From Anaerofilum faecale (GTDB taxonomy: Bacteria > Bacillota > Clostridia > Oscillospirales > Ruminococcaceae), in assembly GCA_019114265.1 (NCBI GenBank), contig DXFV01000039.1:1-25848 (forward strand): DNA of 25,848 nucleotides, in the 5' to 3' direction. The position numbers were made by a program, and so were the translations under genes. Below the pieces are notes generated by a model. The model had not been told where the DNA came from. It worked only from the letters and a program-made list of their open reading frames with translations, and ran no database searches. Positions 14,702 to 21,184 of the stretch are shown here, piece after piece (positions within the stretch are counted from its first letter, which is position 1; the number at the start of each line of letters is the position of its first letter).

Positions 14702-15909
14702 TGGATGTCACCGTCCTCCACATTTTTAACCACCATTGCCTTGGGGTACACCTTCGCACCCTCGCCGATGGTGACGCCTTCGCCGATCACGGCGATGCCC
14801 CATTTCTCGGGGTCCTCCGCCTCTTCCTTCGCGCAGCCGACCACGGCGTCCTTCTTGACCACCACGTTCTCGGCCACGATGGTGTAGGCAACATGGGCGC
14901 CCTCCTCGATCACGGCGCCGGGCATGACGATGGATTCCTCCACCACAGCGCCCTTGCCCACCTTCACGCCGGCGAACAGAACGCTCTTCTCCACCTTGCC
15001 TTCCACGGTGCAGCCCTCGGTGACCATGCTGTTCTGGACATCGGCGGTGTCGCTCACGAAATGGCCGGTCATGCCGGAGTTGCGGCTGTAGATCTTCCAG
15101 TCGTCATCCCACACGTCCAGCGGGACATTCGGGTCCAGCAGGTCCATGTTGGCTTCCCACAGGCTGTCGATGGTGCCCACGTCTTTCCAGTAGCCCTCGA
15201 ACGGATAGGCCACCATGTGCTCGCCGGCGTCCAGCATGTTGGGGATGATGTTCTTGCCGAAGTCGTTGTCGGAGGTGGGGTCGGCCTCGTCCTCGCCCAG
15301 GTACTTGCGCAGCTTGTCCCAGGTGAAGATGTAGATGCCCATCGAAGCCAGGTTGGATTCGGGATTCTTGGGTTTCTCCTGGAATTTGGTGATGGTGCCG
15401 TCGTCGGAGGCGCTCATGATGCCGAAGCGGCTGGCCTCTTCCCAGGGCACTTCCATCACGGCGATGGTGCAGTCGGCGTTGTGGGCCTTGTGGAACTCCA
15501 GCATCTTGCTGTAGTCCATCTTATAGATATGGTCGCCGGACAGGATGACCACATACTCGGGGTCGTAGCGCTCGATGAAGTTGATGTTCTGATAGATGGC
15601 GTTGGCGGTGCCCTTATACCAGTCGGAGCCGGTGGCCTTCTGGTAGGGCGGCAGCACATGCACGCCGCCGTACAGGCGGTCGAGGTCCCAGGGCTGGCCA
15701 TTGCCGATGTACTCGTTCAGCACAAGGGGCTGATACTGGGTGAGGATGCCCACCGTATCAATGCCCGAGTTCACACAGTTGGACAGCGGAAAATCGATGA
15801 TGCGATATTTTCCGCCAAACGGAACCGCAGGTTTTGCCAGCCTTTGGGTCAGTGCATACAAGCGCGAACCCTGCCCGCCGGCCAGCAGCATAGCAATACA
15901 TTCTTTCAT
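14695..15909 (-). CDS. glgC: Glucose-1-phosphate adenylyltransferase
   Basis: 404 residues, ATG at 15909 with AAGGGGAG upstream. It makes ADP-glucose from glucose-1-phosphate and ATP, the committed step of glycogen synthesis. Catalytic motifs are all visible: GGQGSRL (11-17), AKPAVPFGGKYRIIDF (25-40), GTANAIYQN (about 104-112), SGDHIYKMDY (about 124-133) and FQEKPKNP (about 181-188). The C-terminal third is a hexapeptide beta-helix (AVIEEGAHV, VTIGEGAKV). The length is standard. It lies 61 bases after glgB and overlaps glgD by seven bases. The allosteric effectors cannot be read from the sequence. Confidence 0.97.
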   Translation of the reverse strand: MKECIAMLLAGGQGSRLYALTQRLAKPAVPFGGKYRIIDFPLSNCVNSGIDTVGILTQYQPLVLNEYIGNGQPWDLDRLYGGVHVLPPYQKATGSDWYKGTANAIYQNINFIERYDPEYVVILSGDHIYKMDYSKMLEFHKAHNADCTIAVMEVPWEEASRFGIMSASDDGTITKFQEKPKNPESNLASMGIYIFTWDKLRKYLGEDEADPTSDNDFGKNIIPNMLDAGEHMVAYPFEGYWKDVGTIDSLWEANMDLLDPNVPLDVWDDDWKIYSRNSGMTGHFVSDTADVQNSMVTEGCTVEGKVEKSVLFAGVKVGKGAVVEESIVMPGAVIEEGAHVAYTIVAENVVVKKDAVVGCAKEEAEDPEKWGIAVIGEGVTIGEGAKVYPKAMVVKNVEDGDIQW

Positions 15910-15961
15910 AGTTTTCTCCCCTTGTCAGCGCCTTCAACCGGCGCCGCTTTTTATCATGCAG

Positions 15962-15979
15962 GCAGAATCGTTATTCTGC
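15962..15979. other. Small hairpin spanning the glgB stop codon
   Basis: GCAGAAT and ATTCTGC form a perfect 7-bp stem around four bases, with the glgB TAA stop inside it. No T-tract follows, so it is not a terminator; it may mark a processing or coupling point between glgB and glgC. Confidence 0.4.
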
Positions 15980-17983
15980 GCTTGCCTTGGTTTGGGCTGC
16001 CCGGGCCGTTTTTTTGGCCGCCGGCTTTTTGGCTGCGGTCTTGGGCTGCGCGGCCTTTTTGGCCGCCGGTTTCTTCGGCTTTTTCTCGGCCGGCTGCGGC
16101 ACCTCGAAGTAGATGGTGCTCAGGGGCGGGATGGTCAGGGTGAGGGTGTTCTCCATCCCGTGCATCTTGCCCTTTTTGCTGCGCATCTTCTTGTTGTGCA
16201 CGCCGGTCCCGCCGTATTTCACGTCGTCGCTGTTGAGCAGTTCCTGATACCAGCCCGCCACCGGCACGCCGATCTGGTAATGCTCCCGCAGGACGGGGTT
16301 GAAGTTGCACACCACCATCACCTGCTTGCCCTGGCGGTTTTTGCGCAGGAACACCACCACGCTCTGCTGGTTGTCGTCCGGCACGATCCACTGGAAGCCC
16401 TCCCAGCTGTAGTCCACCTGCCAGAAGGCGTCGTTGTCCAGGTAGAAGCGGTTCAGGTCCTTCACATACTGCTGCAGCTGGGCATGGCGGTCGTACTGCA
16501 GCAGCATCCAGTCGAGCTGTTTTGTCTCGCTCCACTCGGAAAACTGGCCGAACTCCTGGCCCATAAACAGCAGCTTTTTGCCGGGATGGGCCATCATATA
16601 TCCGTAAAATGTGCGCAGGTTTGCAAATTTATCGTCGTACTCGCCCGGCATCTTGCCGATCAGGCTGCACTTGCCGTGCACCACCTCGTCGTGGCTGATG
16701 GGCAGCACGAAGTTCTCGCTGAAGGCGTAGAAGAAGCTGAAGGTCACCTTGTTGTGGTTGCCGGCGCGGAAGAGCGGGTCGGTGCTCATATAGCTGAGCA
16801 TGTCGTTCATCCAGCCCATGTTCCACTTGAAGTTGAAGCCCAGGCCGCCGTCCTCGGCCGGCTTGGTCACCATCGGCCAGGCGGTGGACTCCTCGGCGAT
16901 CATCAGCGCGTGGGGATGGCGCGCGAACACCTCGGTGTTCAGCTTGCGCAGGAACTCGATGGCCTCGAGGTTCTCGTTGCCGCCGTGCTTGTTGGGCTGC
17001 CACTCGCCGCCGCGGCGGTTGTAGTCCAGATACAGCATGCTGGCCACGGCGTCCACCCGCAGGCCGTCGATGTGGTACTCGGTCAGCCAGAACAGCGCCG
17101 AGGAGATCAAAAAGCTCTGCACCTCGTTGCGGCCGAAATCGAACACCATCGTGCCCCATTCCTTGTGCTCGCCGCGCAGGGGGTTCTGGTCCTCGTAGCA
17201 GTTGGTGCCGTCGAACTTATACAGGCCGTGCTGGTCCTTGGGGAAGTGGGCGGGCACCCAGTCCATGATGACGCCGATCCCCTCGCGGTGGCAGCGGTCG
17301 ATGAAGTATTTGAAATCCCTGGGGCTGCCGTAGCGGCTGGTGGGGGCGAAATACCCGGTCACCTGATAGCCCCAGCTGCCGTCGAAGGGGTATTCGGTCA
17401 GCGGCATCAGCTCGATGTGGGTATAGCCCATCTCCTTTATGTAGGGCAGCAGCTCGTCGGCCAGAGCGCGGTACCCGAAGGGATTGCCGTCTGGATAGGT
17501 GCGCCAGCTGCCGGCGTGCAGCTCGTAGATGTTCATGGGGCTGTTGATGACGTCGGCCTTTTCGCGGGCCTTCTGCCATTTGCCGTCGCCCCATTTGTAA
17601 TCGTTGATGTCGTATACCTTGGCGCAGTTGGAGGGGCGCGTCTCGGTGTGGAAGGCATACGGGTCGGTCTTGAAGACCAGCTCGTCGCTGGGGGTGGTCA
17701 CGCAGTATTTATAGATGTCGTACTCCTTCAGGCCCGGCACGAAGCACTCCCAGATGCCGCTGTCGGCCAGCTGCTTCATGGGGGTGTCGCCGGGGAGCCA
17801 GTTGTTGAAGTCGCCCACCACGCTCATCGCCTTTGCCCGGGGCGCCCACACGCGGAACACCACGCCGTCCTCCCCGTCGCGCTGTTCCAGATGAGATCCT
17901 AAAAAGCGATACGCCTCAAAGTTTGTCCCCTGTTTAAATAAATATATGGGCAAGTCCACATCGAAATTCCTCCTGGTTTCCAA
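15971..17983 (-). CDS. glgB: 1,4-alpha-glucan branching enzyme with Lys/Ala-rich tail
   Basis: 670 residues from a TTG at 17983 behind AAAGGAGGGGG. An alternative in-frame GTG at 17959 (removing eight residues) has its own AGGAGG nine bases upstream, so the start is open. GlgB cuts alpha-1,4 glucan and re-joins it as alpha-1,6 branches. Seen: an N-terminal CBM48 module (WAPRAKAMSVVGDFNNW, 46-62), then the GH13 barrel with DWVPAHF (241-247), DGLRVDAVASM with nucleophile Asp311, IAEEST with acid/base Glu364, and ISHDEVVHGK with Asp432, then the C-terminal beta domain. Residues 631-670 form an added basic tail with 12 Lys, 1 Arg and many Ala/Pro in AAKKP-type repeats, like histone H1. First gene of the glg operon. 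Confidence 0.96.
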   Translation of the reverse strand: METRRNFDVDLPIYLFKQGTNFEAYRFLGSHLEQRDGEDGVVFRVWAPRAKAMSVVGDFNNWLPGDTPMKQLADSGIWECFVPGLKEYDIYKYCVTTPSDELVFKTDPYAFHTETRPSNCAKVYDINDYKWGDGKWQKAREKADVINSPMNIYELHAGSWRTYPDGNPFGYRALADELLPYIKEMGYTHIELMPLTEYPFDGSWGYQVTGYFAPTSRYGSPRDFKYFIDRCHREGIGVIMDWVPAHFPKDQHGLYKFDGTNCYEDQNPLRGEHKEWGTMVFDFGRNEVQSFLISSALFWLTEYHIDGLRVDAVASMLYLDYNRRGGEWQPNKHGGNENLEAIEFLRKLNTEVFARHPHALMIAEESTAWPMVTKPAEDGGLGFNFKWNMGWMNDMLSYMSTDPLFRAGNHNKVTFSFFYAFSENFVLPISHDEVVHGKCSLIGKMPGEYDDKFANLRTFYGYMMAHPGKKLLFMGQEFGQFSEWSETKQLDWMLLQYDRHAQLQQYVKDLNRFYLDNDAFWQVDYSWEGFQWIVPDDNQQSVVVFLRKNRQGKQVMVVCNFNPVLREHYQIGVPVAGWYQELLNSDDVKYGGTGVHNKKMRSKKGKMHGMENTLTLTIPPLSTIYFEVPQPAEKKPKKPAAKKAAQPKTAAKKPAAKKTARAAQTKASAE

Positions 17984-18025
17984 TGGTGTCCCCCTCCTTT
18001 TGCCTTATAGTTTTTCTTATATAAT

Positions 18026-18053
18026 ATACTATCATTTTTCTGGTATTTTTCAA
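18026..18053 (-). promoter_or_regulatory. Putative glg operon promoter
   Basis: On the minus strand TTGAAA (18048-18053) and TAGTAT (18026-18031) are 16 bases apart in an AT-rich stretch, with a TATATT just downstream as an alternative -10. The leader would be about 35 bases. A further TATAAT lies upstream near 18135-18140 but has no good -35. Confidence 0.55.
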
Positions 18054-18145
18054 GTGTTTTGTGTATTAAATATCTAAAATATGCAGAAGGTTTCTCCTCA
18101 TTTCGTGTTAAATATACAAATTTTCACAAAAAAGATTATACGGGA

Positions 18146-18201
18146 TACCTATTGACATTTCGGCTCGCTTTGAAGCAGAAACCGTGTATTTGCAATAGGT
18201 A
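18146..18201. repeat. Spaced inverted repeat upstream of the glg promoter
   Basis: Perfect 9-base arms TACCTATTG (18146-18154) and CAATAGGTA (18193-18201) are separated by 38 bases, about 100-150 bases upstream of the putative glg promoter, in an AT-rich gap of about 250 bases (17984-18233) that otherwise holds no convincing gene. This could be a paired regulator site or a folded leader element if a further upstream promoter is used. Confidence 0.4.
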
Positions 18202-18233
18202 CATCTGCTCTTTTACCGCTTACAGAAACAGAC

Positions 18234-18281
18234 AAAAAAAGCGCCGCAGACACCCCTGATAGAACAGAGGGTCTGCGGCGC
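18234..18281 (-). terminator. Terminator of the corA-like gene
   Basis: On the minus strand an 11-bp perfect stem (GCGCCGCAGAC with GTCTGCGGCGC), with further CCCT/AGGG pairing inside, is followed by seven T. It starts about 25 bases past the stop codon. Confidence 0.93.
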
Positions 18282-18306
18282 ACCGCCCGGCACGCAGCCG
18301 GCCGGA

Positions 18307-19239
18307 TCACAGCCATTTTTTGCGGATCATGAACAGGATCGACACCCCGGTCAGCGCGGCGGAGATCAGCAGCACGATCCAGAACCCGAACGGGTTTTCG
18401 GCGAACGGCACCGGCACGTTGGTGCCCCACAGGCCGAACACGATGGTGGGGATGGTGAGGATGATGGTGAGCGAAGCGAGCAGCTTCATGACGATGTTGA
18501 GGTTGTTGGAAATGACCGACGCAAAGGCGTCCATCGTGCCGCTGAGGATGTCGCGGTAGATGTTGCTCATCTCGATGGCCTGCTTGTTCTCGATGATGAC
18601 GTCCTCCAGCAGCTCGGTGTCGTCGGGGTAGTCCTTGACGAAATCCATCCGCAGCAGCTTTTCCAGCACCAGCTCGTTGCCTTTCAGGCTGGTGGAGAAG
18701 TACACCAGGCTCTTTTCCAGCCCCAGCATCTGGATCAGCTCTTTGTTTTTCATCGAGATGTGCAGCTCGTTCTCCACGCGGCTGCTGGCCTTGTCCACCT
18801 GGCGCAGGTAGAACAGGAACAGGGTGGCGTTGCGGTAGAGCATCTGCAAGGTCATGCGGTTGCGCTTTTTGGTGGAAACGCCCTTCACCAGCCCCTCCGA
18901 GAAGGCGCGCGGCAGGGCGGTCTCCTTCAGGCAGACGGTGAGGATGTTGTCCGGGGTGAGCACGATGCCGAACGGGATGGTGGAATAGACGAAGCTGCGC
19001 CCCTCCGCCTCCACGGTGGGGGTATCCACCAGGATCAGGGTCACGCCGTCCTCCACTTCCAAACGGCTGCGTTCCTCCTCGTCCAGCGCGGCGCGGACAA
19101 AATCGGGGTCCACGTGCAGCTCGGCGCACACGCGCTCGATCTCGGCCTCCTCCGGCTCACACAGATGCACCCAGGTGCCCGGGGTGATGGTCTGCTTCTC
19201 GGCCACGCGGCCGTCTTCGCTCTGGTAAATGGAAATCAT
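18307..19239 (-). CDS. CorA-family divalent metal ion channel
   Basis: 310 residues from the ATG at 19239 (reading MISIYQ), preferred because AGGTG lies seven bases upstream and because this ATG overlaps the stop of a leader ORF. An ATG two codons earlier (19245) and a GTG at 19275 are in frame. CorA-family channels carry Mg2+, Co2+ or other divalent ions as pentamers. The large acidic N-terminal cytoplasmic domain includes LDEEERSRLEVEDGVTLILV, then a long stalk helix region, then two C-terminal membrane helices (about residues 248-270 and 283-304) and a basic end IRKKWL. The pore-loop signature, normally GMN, reads GTN (FGLWGTNVPVPF). Neighbouring genes give no functional hint. Confidence 0.9.
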   Translation of the reverse strand: MISIYQSEDGRVAEKQTITPGTWVHLCEPEEAEIERVCAELHVDPDFVRAALDEEERSRLEVEDGVTLILVDTPTVEAEGRSFVYSTIPFGIVLTPDNILTVCLKETALPRAFSEGLVKGVSTKKRNRMTLQMLYRNATLFLFYLRQVDKASSRVENELHISMKNKELIQMLGLEKSLVYFSTSLKGNELVLEKLLRMDFVKDYPDDTELLEDVIIENKQAIEMSNIYRDILSGTMDAFASVISNNLNIVMKLLASLTIILTIPTIVFGLWGTNVPVPFAENPFGFWIVLLISAALTGVSILFMIRKKWL

Positions 19240-19385
19240 TTGCATACACCTGCTTTCATTGGGATGAGGACGCACTCTCCCCTTTCCCCCGTGCAGGCAT
19301 GCGGCAGGCCGCGCTCAGGCGGCAGCCCACACATGGACGGGCGGTGCGTCGGTTTGGTTGGATAATCGACATCTCGGGTCGCCAT
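19236..19385 (-). CDS. Possible leader peptide ORF coupled to the corA-like gene
   Basis: 49 codons from an ATG at 19385 (MATRDVDYPTKPTHRP...), whose TGA overlaps the channel-gene ATG as ATGA. It lies wholly inside the leader between the promoter (19491-19520) and the channel gene. AAGGAG is about 15 bases upstream, too far for an ideal site. A second, better-placed ATG at 19389 in another frame reads MDGDPRCRLSNQTDAPPVH and stops at 19315 (24 residues). Either could be a regulatory upstream ORF. No known family is recognised; codon content alone does not prove it is translated. Confidence 0.35.
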   Translation of the reverse strand: MATRDVDYPTKPTHRPSMCGLPPERGLPHACTGERGECVLIPMKAGVCK

Positions 19386-19490
19386 CCATGCGTGTTCACT
19401 CTCCTTACGTAGAAATTTCAAAAAGATCGGGCGCGTCCGCCGTGCGGGCACAGCGAACCAGACCGCCGGAGACCCGGCGGGCGCTTTCTC

Positions 19491-19520
19491 AGTGTATGCC
19501 TTTGGGACGTGGTTTGTCAA
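19491..19520 (-). promoter_or_regulatory. Promoter of the corA-like gene
   Basis: On the minus strand a perfect TTGACA (19515-19520) and TACACT (19491-19496) are 18 bases apart. The predicted start near 19484 gives a leader of about 245 bases, long enough for regulation. I looked for an M-box magnesium riboswitch and did not recognise its conserved elements. The first part of the leader contains a GCCGG/CCGGC hairpin. Confidence 0.6.
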
Positions 19521-19544
19521 GCCGAATGGGAAAATTTTTTGTCC

Positions 19545-20159
19545 TCAGCGGCAATTTTTCAAAAATGCGGCGATCATCTCCACCGCCCCGTCCACCCCCA
19601 GGCGCGCGGTGTTCAGGCACAGGTCGTAGTTGGCGGCGGCGTCCCATTCGCGGTCGGTGTAGAAGCTGTAGTAGTTGGCGCGGGTCTTGTCGGTCTTGCG
19701 CACCAGGTCGCGGGCGGCGTCCTCGTCGATGTTGCGCAGCCGCGCGATGCGCTGCACCCGGAGCTCCAGCGGGCTGTGCACATACACGCTCACCAGGCCC
19801 GGCCGGCCGCGCAGGATGTCGTCGGCGCAGCGGCCGATGATGACACAGGAGCCCTTGTCGGCCAGTTCCCGGATGGTGCGGCACTGCCAGCTGAACACGC
19901 TCTCGCGCTGCATCTTCTGCTCAAAATCGGCAAACAGGGCGCCCCTTCCCGCCCCCATCGACAGCGAATAGATCAAGCTGCTGCCCGGCTTTTCGTCGGC
20001 CTCGCAGAACATCTCGGCCGAGATGCCGCTCTGCTGGGCGGCGTGCAGCAGGATCTCGCGGTCGTACAGCGGGATGCCCAGCCGGGCCGCCAGCTTTTCG
20101 CCCACCTCGTGTCCGCCCGACCCGAACTGCCTGGCCAGCGTCACCACCGGATATGTCAT
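19545..20159 (-). CDS. Cytidylate kinase-like protein (copy A)
   Basis: 204 residues from the ATG at 20159, which has AAGGAG nine bases upstream; an ATG two codons earlier (20165) is only three bases from that site. It belongs to the Cytidylate_kin2 family: P-loop-like RQFGSGG (10-16), then YDREILLHAAQQSGI, DEKPGSSLIYSLSMG, the strand CVIIGRCADDILR and RKTDKTRANYYSFYTDREW. Family members resemble CMP kinases, but the true substrate of this clostridial group is not established to my knowledge. It is a tandem paralog of the gene at 20412-21053, with the same motif order. No signal peptide or membrane segment; cytosolic. A terminator-like hairpin sits just before its ribosome site. Confidence 0.85.
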   Translation of the reverse strand: MTYPVVTLARQFGSGGHEVGEKLAARLGIPLYDREILLHAAQQSGISAEMFCEADEKPGSSLIYSLSMGAGRGALFADFEQKMQRESVFSWQCRTIRELADKGSCVIIGRCADDILRGRPGLVSVYVHSPLELRVQRIARLRNIDEDAARDLVRKTDKTRANYYSFYTDREWDAAANYDLCLNTARLGVDGAVEMIAAFLKNCR

Positions 20160-20184
20160 GTCCATCCTCTCCTTTATAATAAAA

Positions 20185-20208
20185 GGCGGGGCAGCACGCC
20201 GCCCCGCC
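20185..20208 (-). terminator. Terminator-like hairpin directly upstream of copy A
   Basis: Perfect 8-bp arms GGCGGGGC/GCCCCGCC with an 8-base loop are followed on the minus strand by TTTTATTATAA and then at once by the AAGGAG of the next gene. There is no room for a promoter between hairpin and gene, so it may act as an attenuator on transcripts coming from the upstream paralog. Confidence 0.6.
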
Positions 20209-20283
20209 GCAGACTGTTGAGTAAGTCGGCAGATTCACACAATGGGAGCGCTTCCGATCAGACGCCACATCGTCGTTTTTCTC

Positions 20284-20340
20284 AAAAGGCTTCCCCTTGG
20301 GGGGAAGCTGTCGCCGCCGGCGACTGATGAGGGGAGAGCT
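20284..20340. repeat. Dispersed-type double-hairpin intergenic repeat
   Basis: Two adjacent stems: GCTTCCCC/GGGGAAGC (20289-20308) and GTCGCC/GGCGAC (20310-20324), followed by TGATGAGGGG. Elements with this layout (GGCTyCCCC-GGGGrAGCTG, then a variable stem, then ACTGATGAGGG) are, from memory, common between genes in Oscillospiraceae. Only one copy lies in this window, so repetition cannot be shown here. Confidence 0.55.
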
Positions 20341-20364
20341 TCCGCACTGCATAAACCATCGTTT

Positions 20365-20400
20365 TTTCGGCAGGCCGAAACGGGGCGGCGCGCCGCCCCG
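20365..20400. repeat. Adjacent palindromes downstream of copy B
   Basis: A perfect 20-base GC palindrome (20381-20400) and a TTTCGGC/GCCGAAA stem (20365-20380) lie side by side just after the copy B stop. No T-tract follows on the minus strand, so this is not a standard terminator, though it may still end or protect the copy B transcript. Confidence 0.5.
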
Positions 20401-20411
20401 CCGGCCGGTCT

Positions 20412-21053
20412 TCAGCCTTTGGCGAATTCCTGTCGCATCCGCACATACTGGCAGATCAGCTCTGCCGATTTCTCCACGCCCAGCTTCCCGCTGTCCAGGC
20501 ACAGGTCGTAGTTTTCCAGCGCGCCCCAGTTGCGGTCGGTGGAGAAGTTGTAGTAGTTTGCGCGGGACTTGTCGGTCTTGCGGATCAGGACCCTCGCTTT
20601 GTCCTCCCGCAGGTTGTACAGCCGCACGATGCGGGCGGCGCGCACATCCATGTTCGCGTGGATGAACACGCTCACCAGCGCGGTGCTGTCGCGCAGGATA
20701 TAGTCGGCGCAGCGGCCGATGATGACGCACGGCCCCTCCTGCGCGAACTGCCGGATGGTCTGCGCCTGCCACATGAACAGCCGGTCGCTGGTGGGCATGC
20801 TGTCGGTGTAGTGGCCGTAAAACAGCGGCGCGGCATAGCTGCCGCCCATCGACAGGCTGTACAGCAGGCTGGAGGTGGGCTTTTCGTCCATGTTCTCGAA
20901 CACTTCCTGCACGATGCCGCTTTTCTTGGCGGCCCCGGCCAGGATCTCCTTGTCGTAAAACGCGATCCCCAGCTCTTTGGCCACCAGGGTGCCGATCTCG
21001 CGGCCTCCCGAACCGAACTGCCTTCCAATCGAAATCACCAGATTATCCGCCAT
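20412..21053 (-). CDS. Cytidylate kinase-like protein (copy B)
   Basis: 213 residues from the ATG at 21053 (MADNLVISIGRQFGSGG). A GTG at 21062 in frame has GAGG seven bases upstream and is a real alternative. Same Cytidylate_kin2 family as copy A: P-loop-like RQFGSGG (11-17), YDKEILAGAAKKSGI, DEKPTSSLLYSLSMG, CVIIGRCADYILR and RKTDKSRANYYNFSTDRNW. It differs in the middle, where a segment near residue 80 (APLFYGHYTDSMPTSDRLF) is longer than in copy A. Clear tandem duplication with divergence. It has its own strong promoter (21116-21144), and copy A probably depends on it in part. Confidence 0.85.
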   Translation of the reverse strand: MADNLVISIGRQFGSGGREIGTLVAKELGIAFYDKEILAGAAKKSGIVQEVFENMDEKPTSSLLYSLSMGGSYAAPLFYGHYTDSMPTSDRLFMWQAQTIRQFAQEGPCVIIGRCADYILRDSTALVSVFIHANMDVRAARIVRLYNLREDKARVLIRKTDKSRANYYNFSTDRNWGALENYDLCLDSGKLGVEKSAELICQYVRMRQEFAKG

Positions 21054-21115
21054 GCTCCACACATCCTTTCCTCGCTGGCGTTCGCGGCCCGGAAACGGCC
21101 GCCGTCCACGGCTTT

Positions 21116-21144
21116 ATTATACCGCTATATCCACATTTTTTCAA
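21116..21144 (-). promoter_or_regulatory. Promoter of the cytidylate kinase-like pair
   Basis: On the minus strand TTGAAA (21139-21144) and a perfect TATAAT (21116-21121) are 17 bases apart. Predicted start is near 21109, about 55 bases before the copy B start. Confidence 0.8.
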
Positions 21145-21184
21145 TACAGAAGTGGAAAACTTTTTATTGTTTGCACATTTTTCA

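Noticed and set aside
10100..14887. 1595-codon + strand open frame across ilvD and the glg genes
   Set aside because: It runs antisense through four well-recognised enzymes and the intergenic regions between them; composition (His/Ala/Gln/Val-rich) is that of a reverse-strand shadow.
18059..18259. 66-codon + strand ORF in the AT-rich gap upstream of glgB
   Set aside because: No SD, overlaps a terminator and promoter elements, no recognisable motif.
19240..19484. M-box (magnesium) riboswitch in the corA leader
   Set aside because: The conserved core of the M-box was not found; the leader is too GC-rich and short of the expected helices. Leader ORFs explain the structure better.
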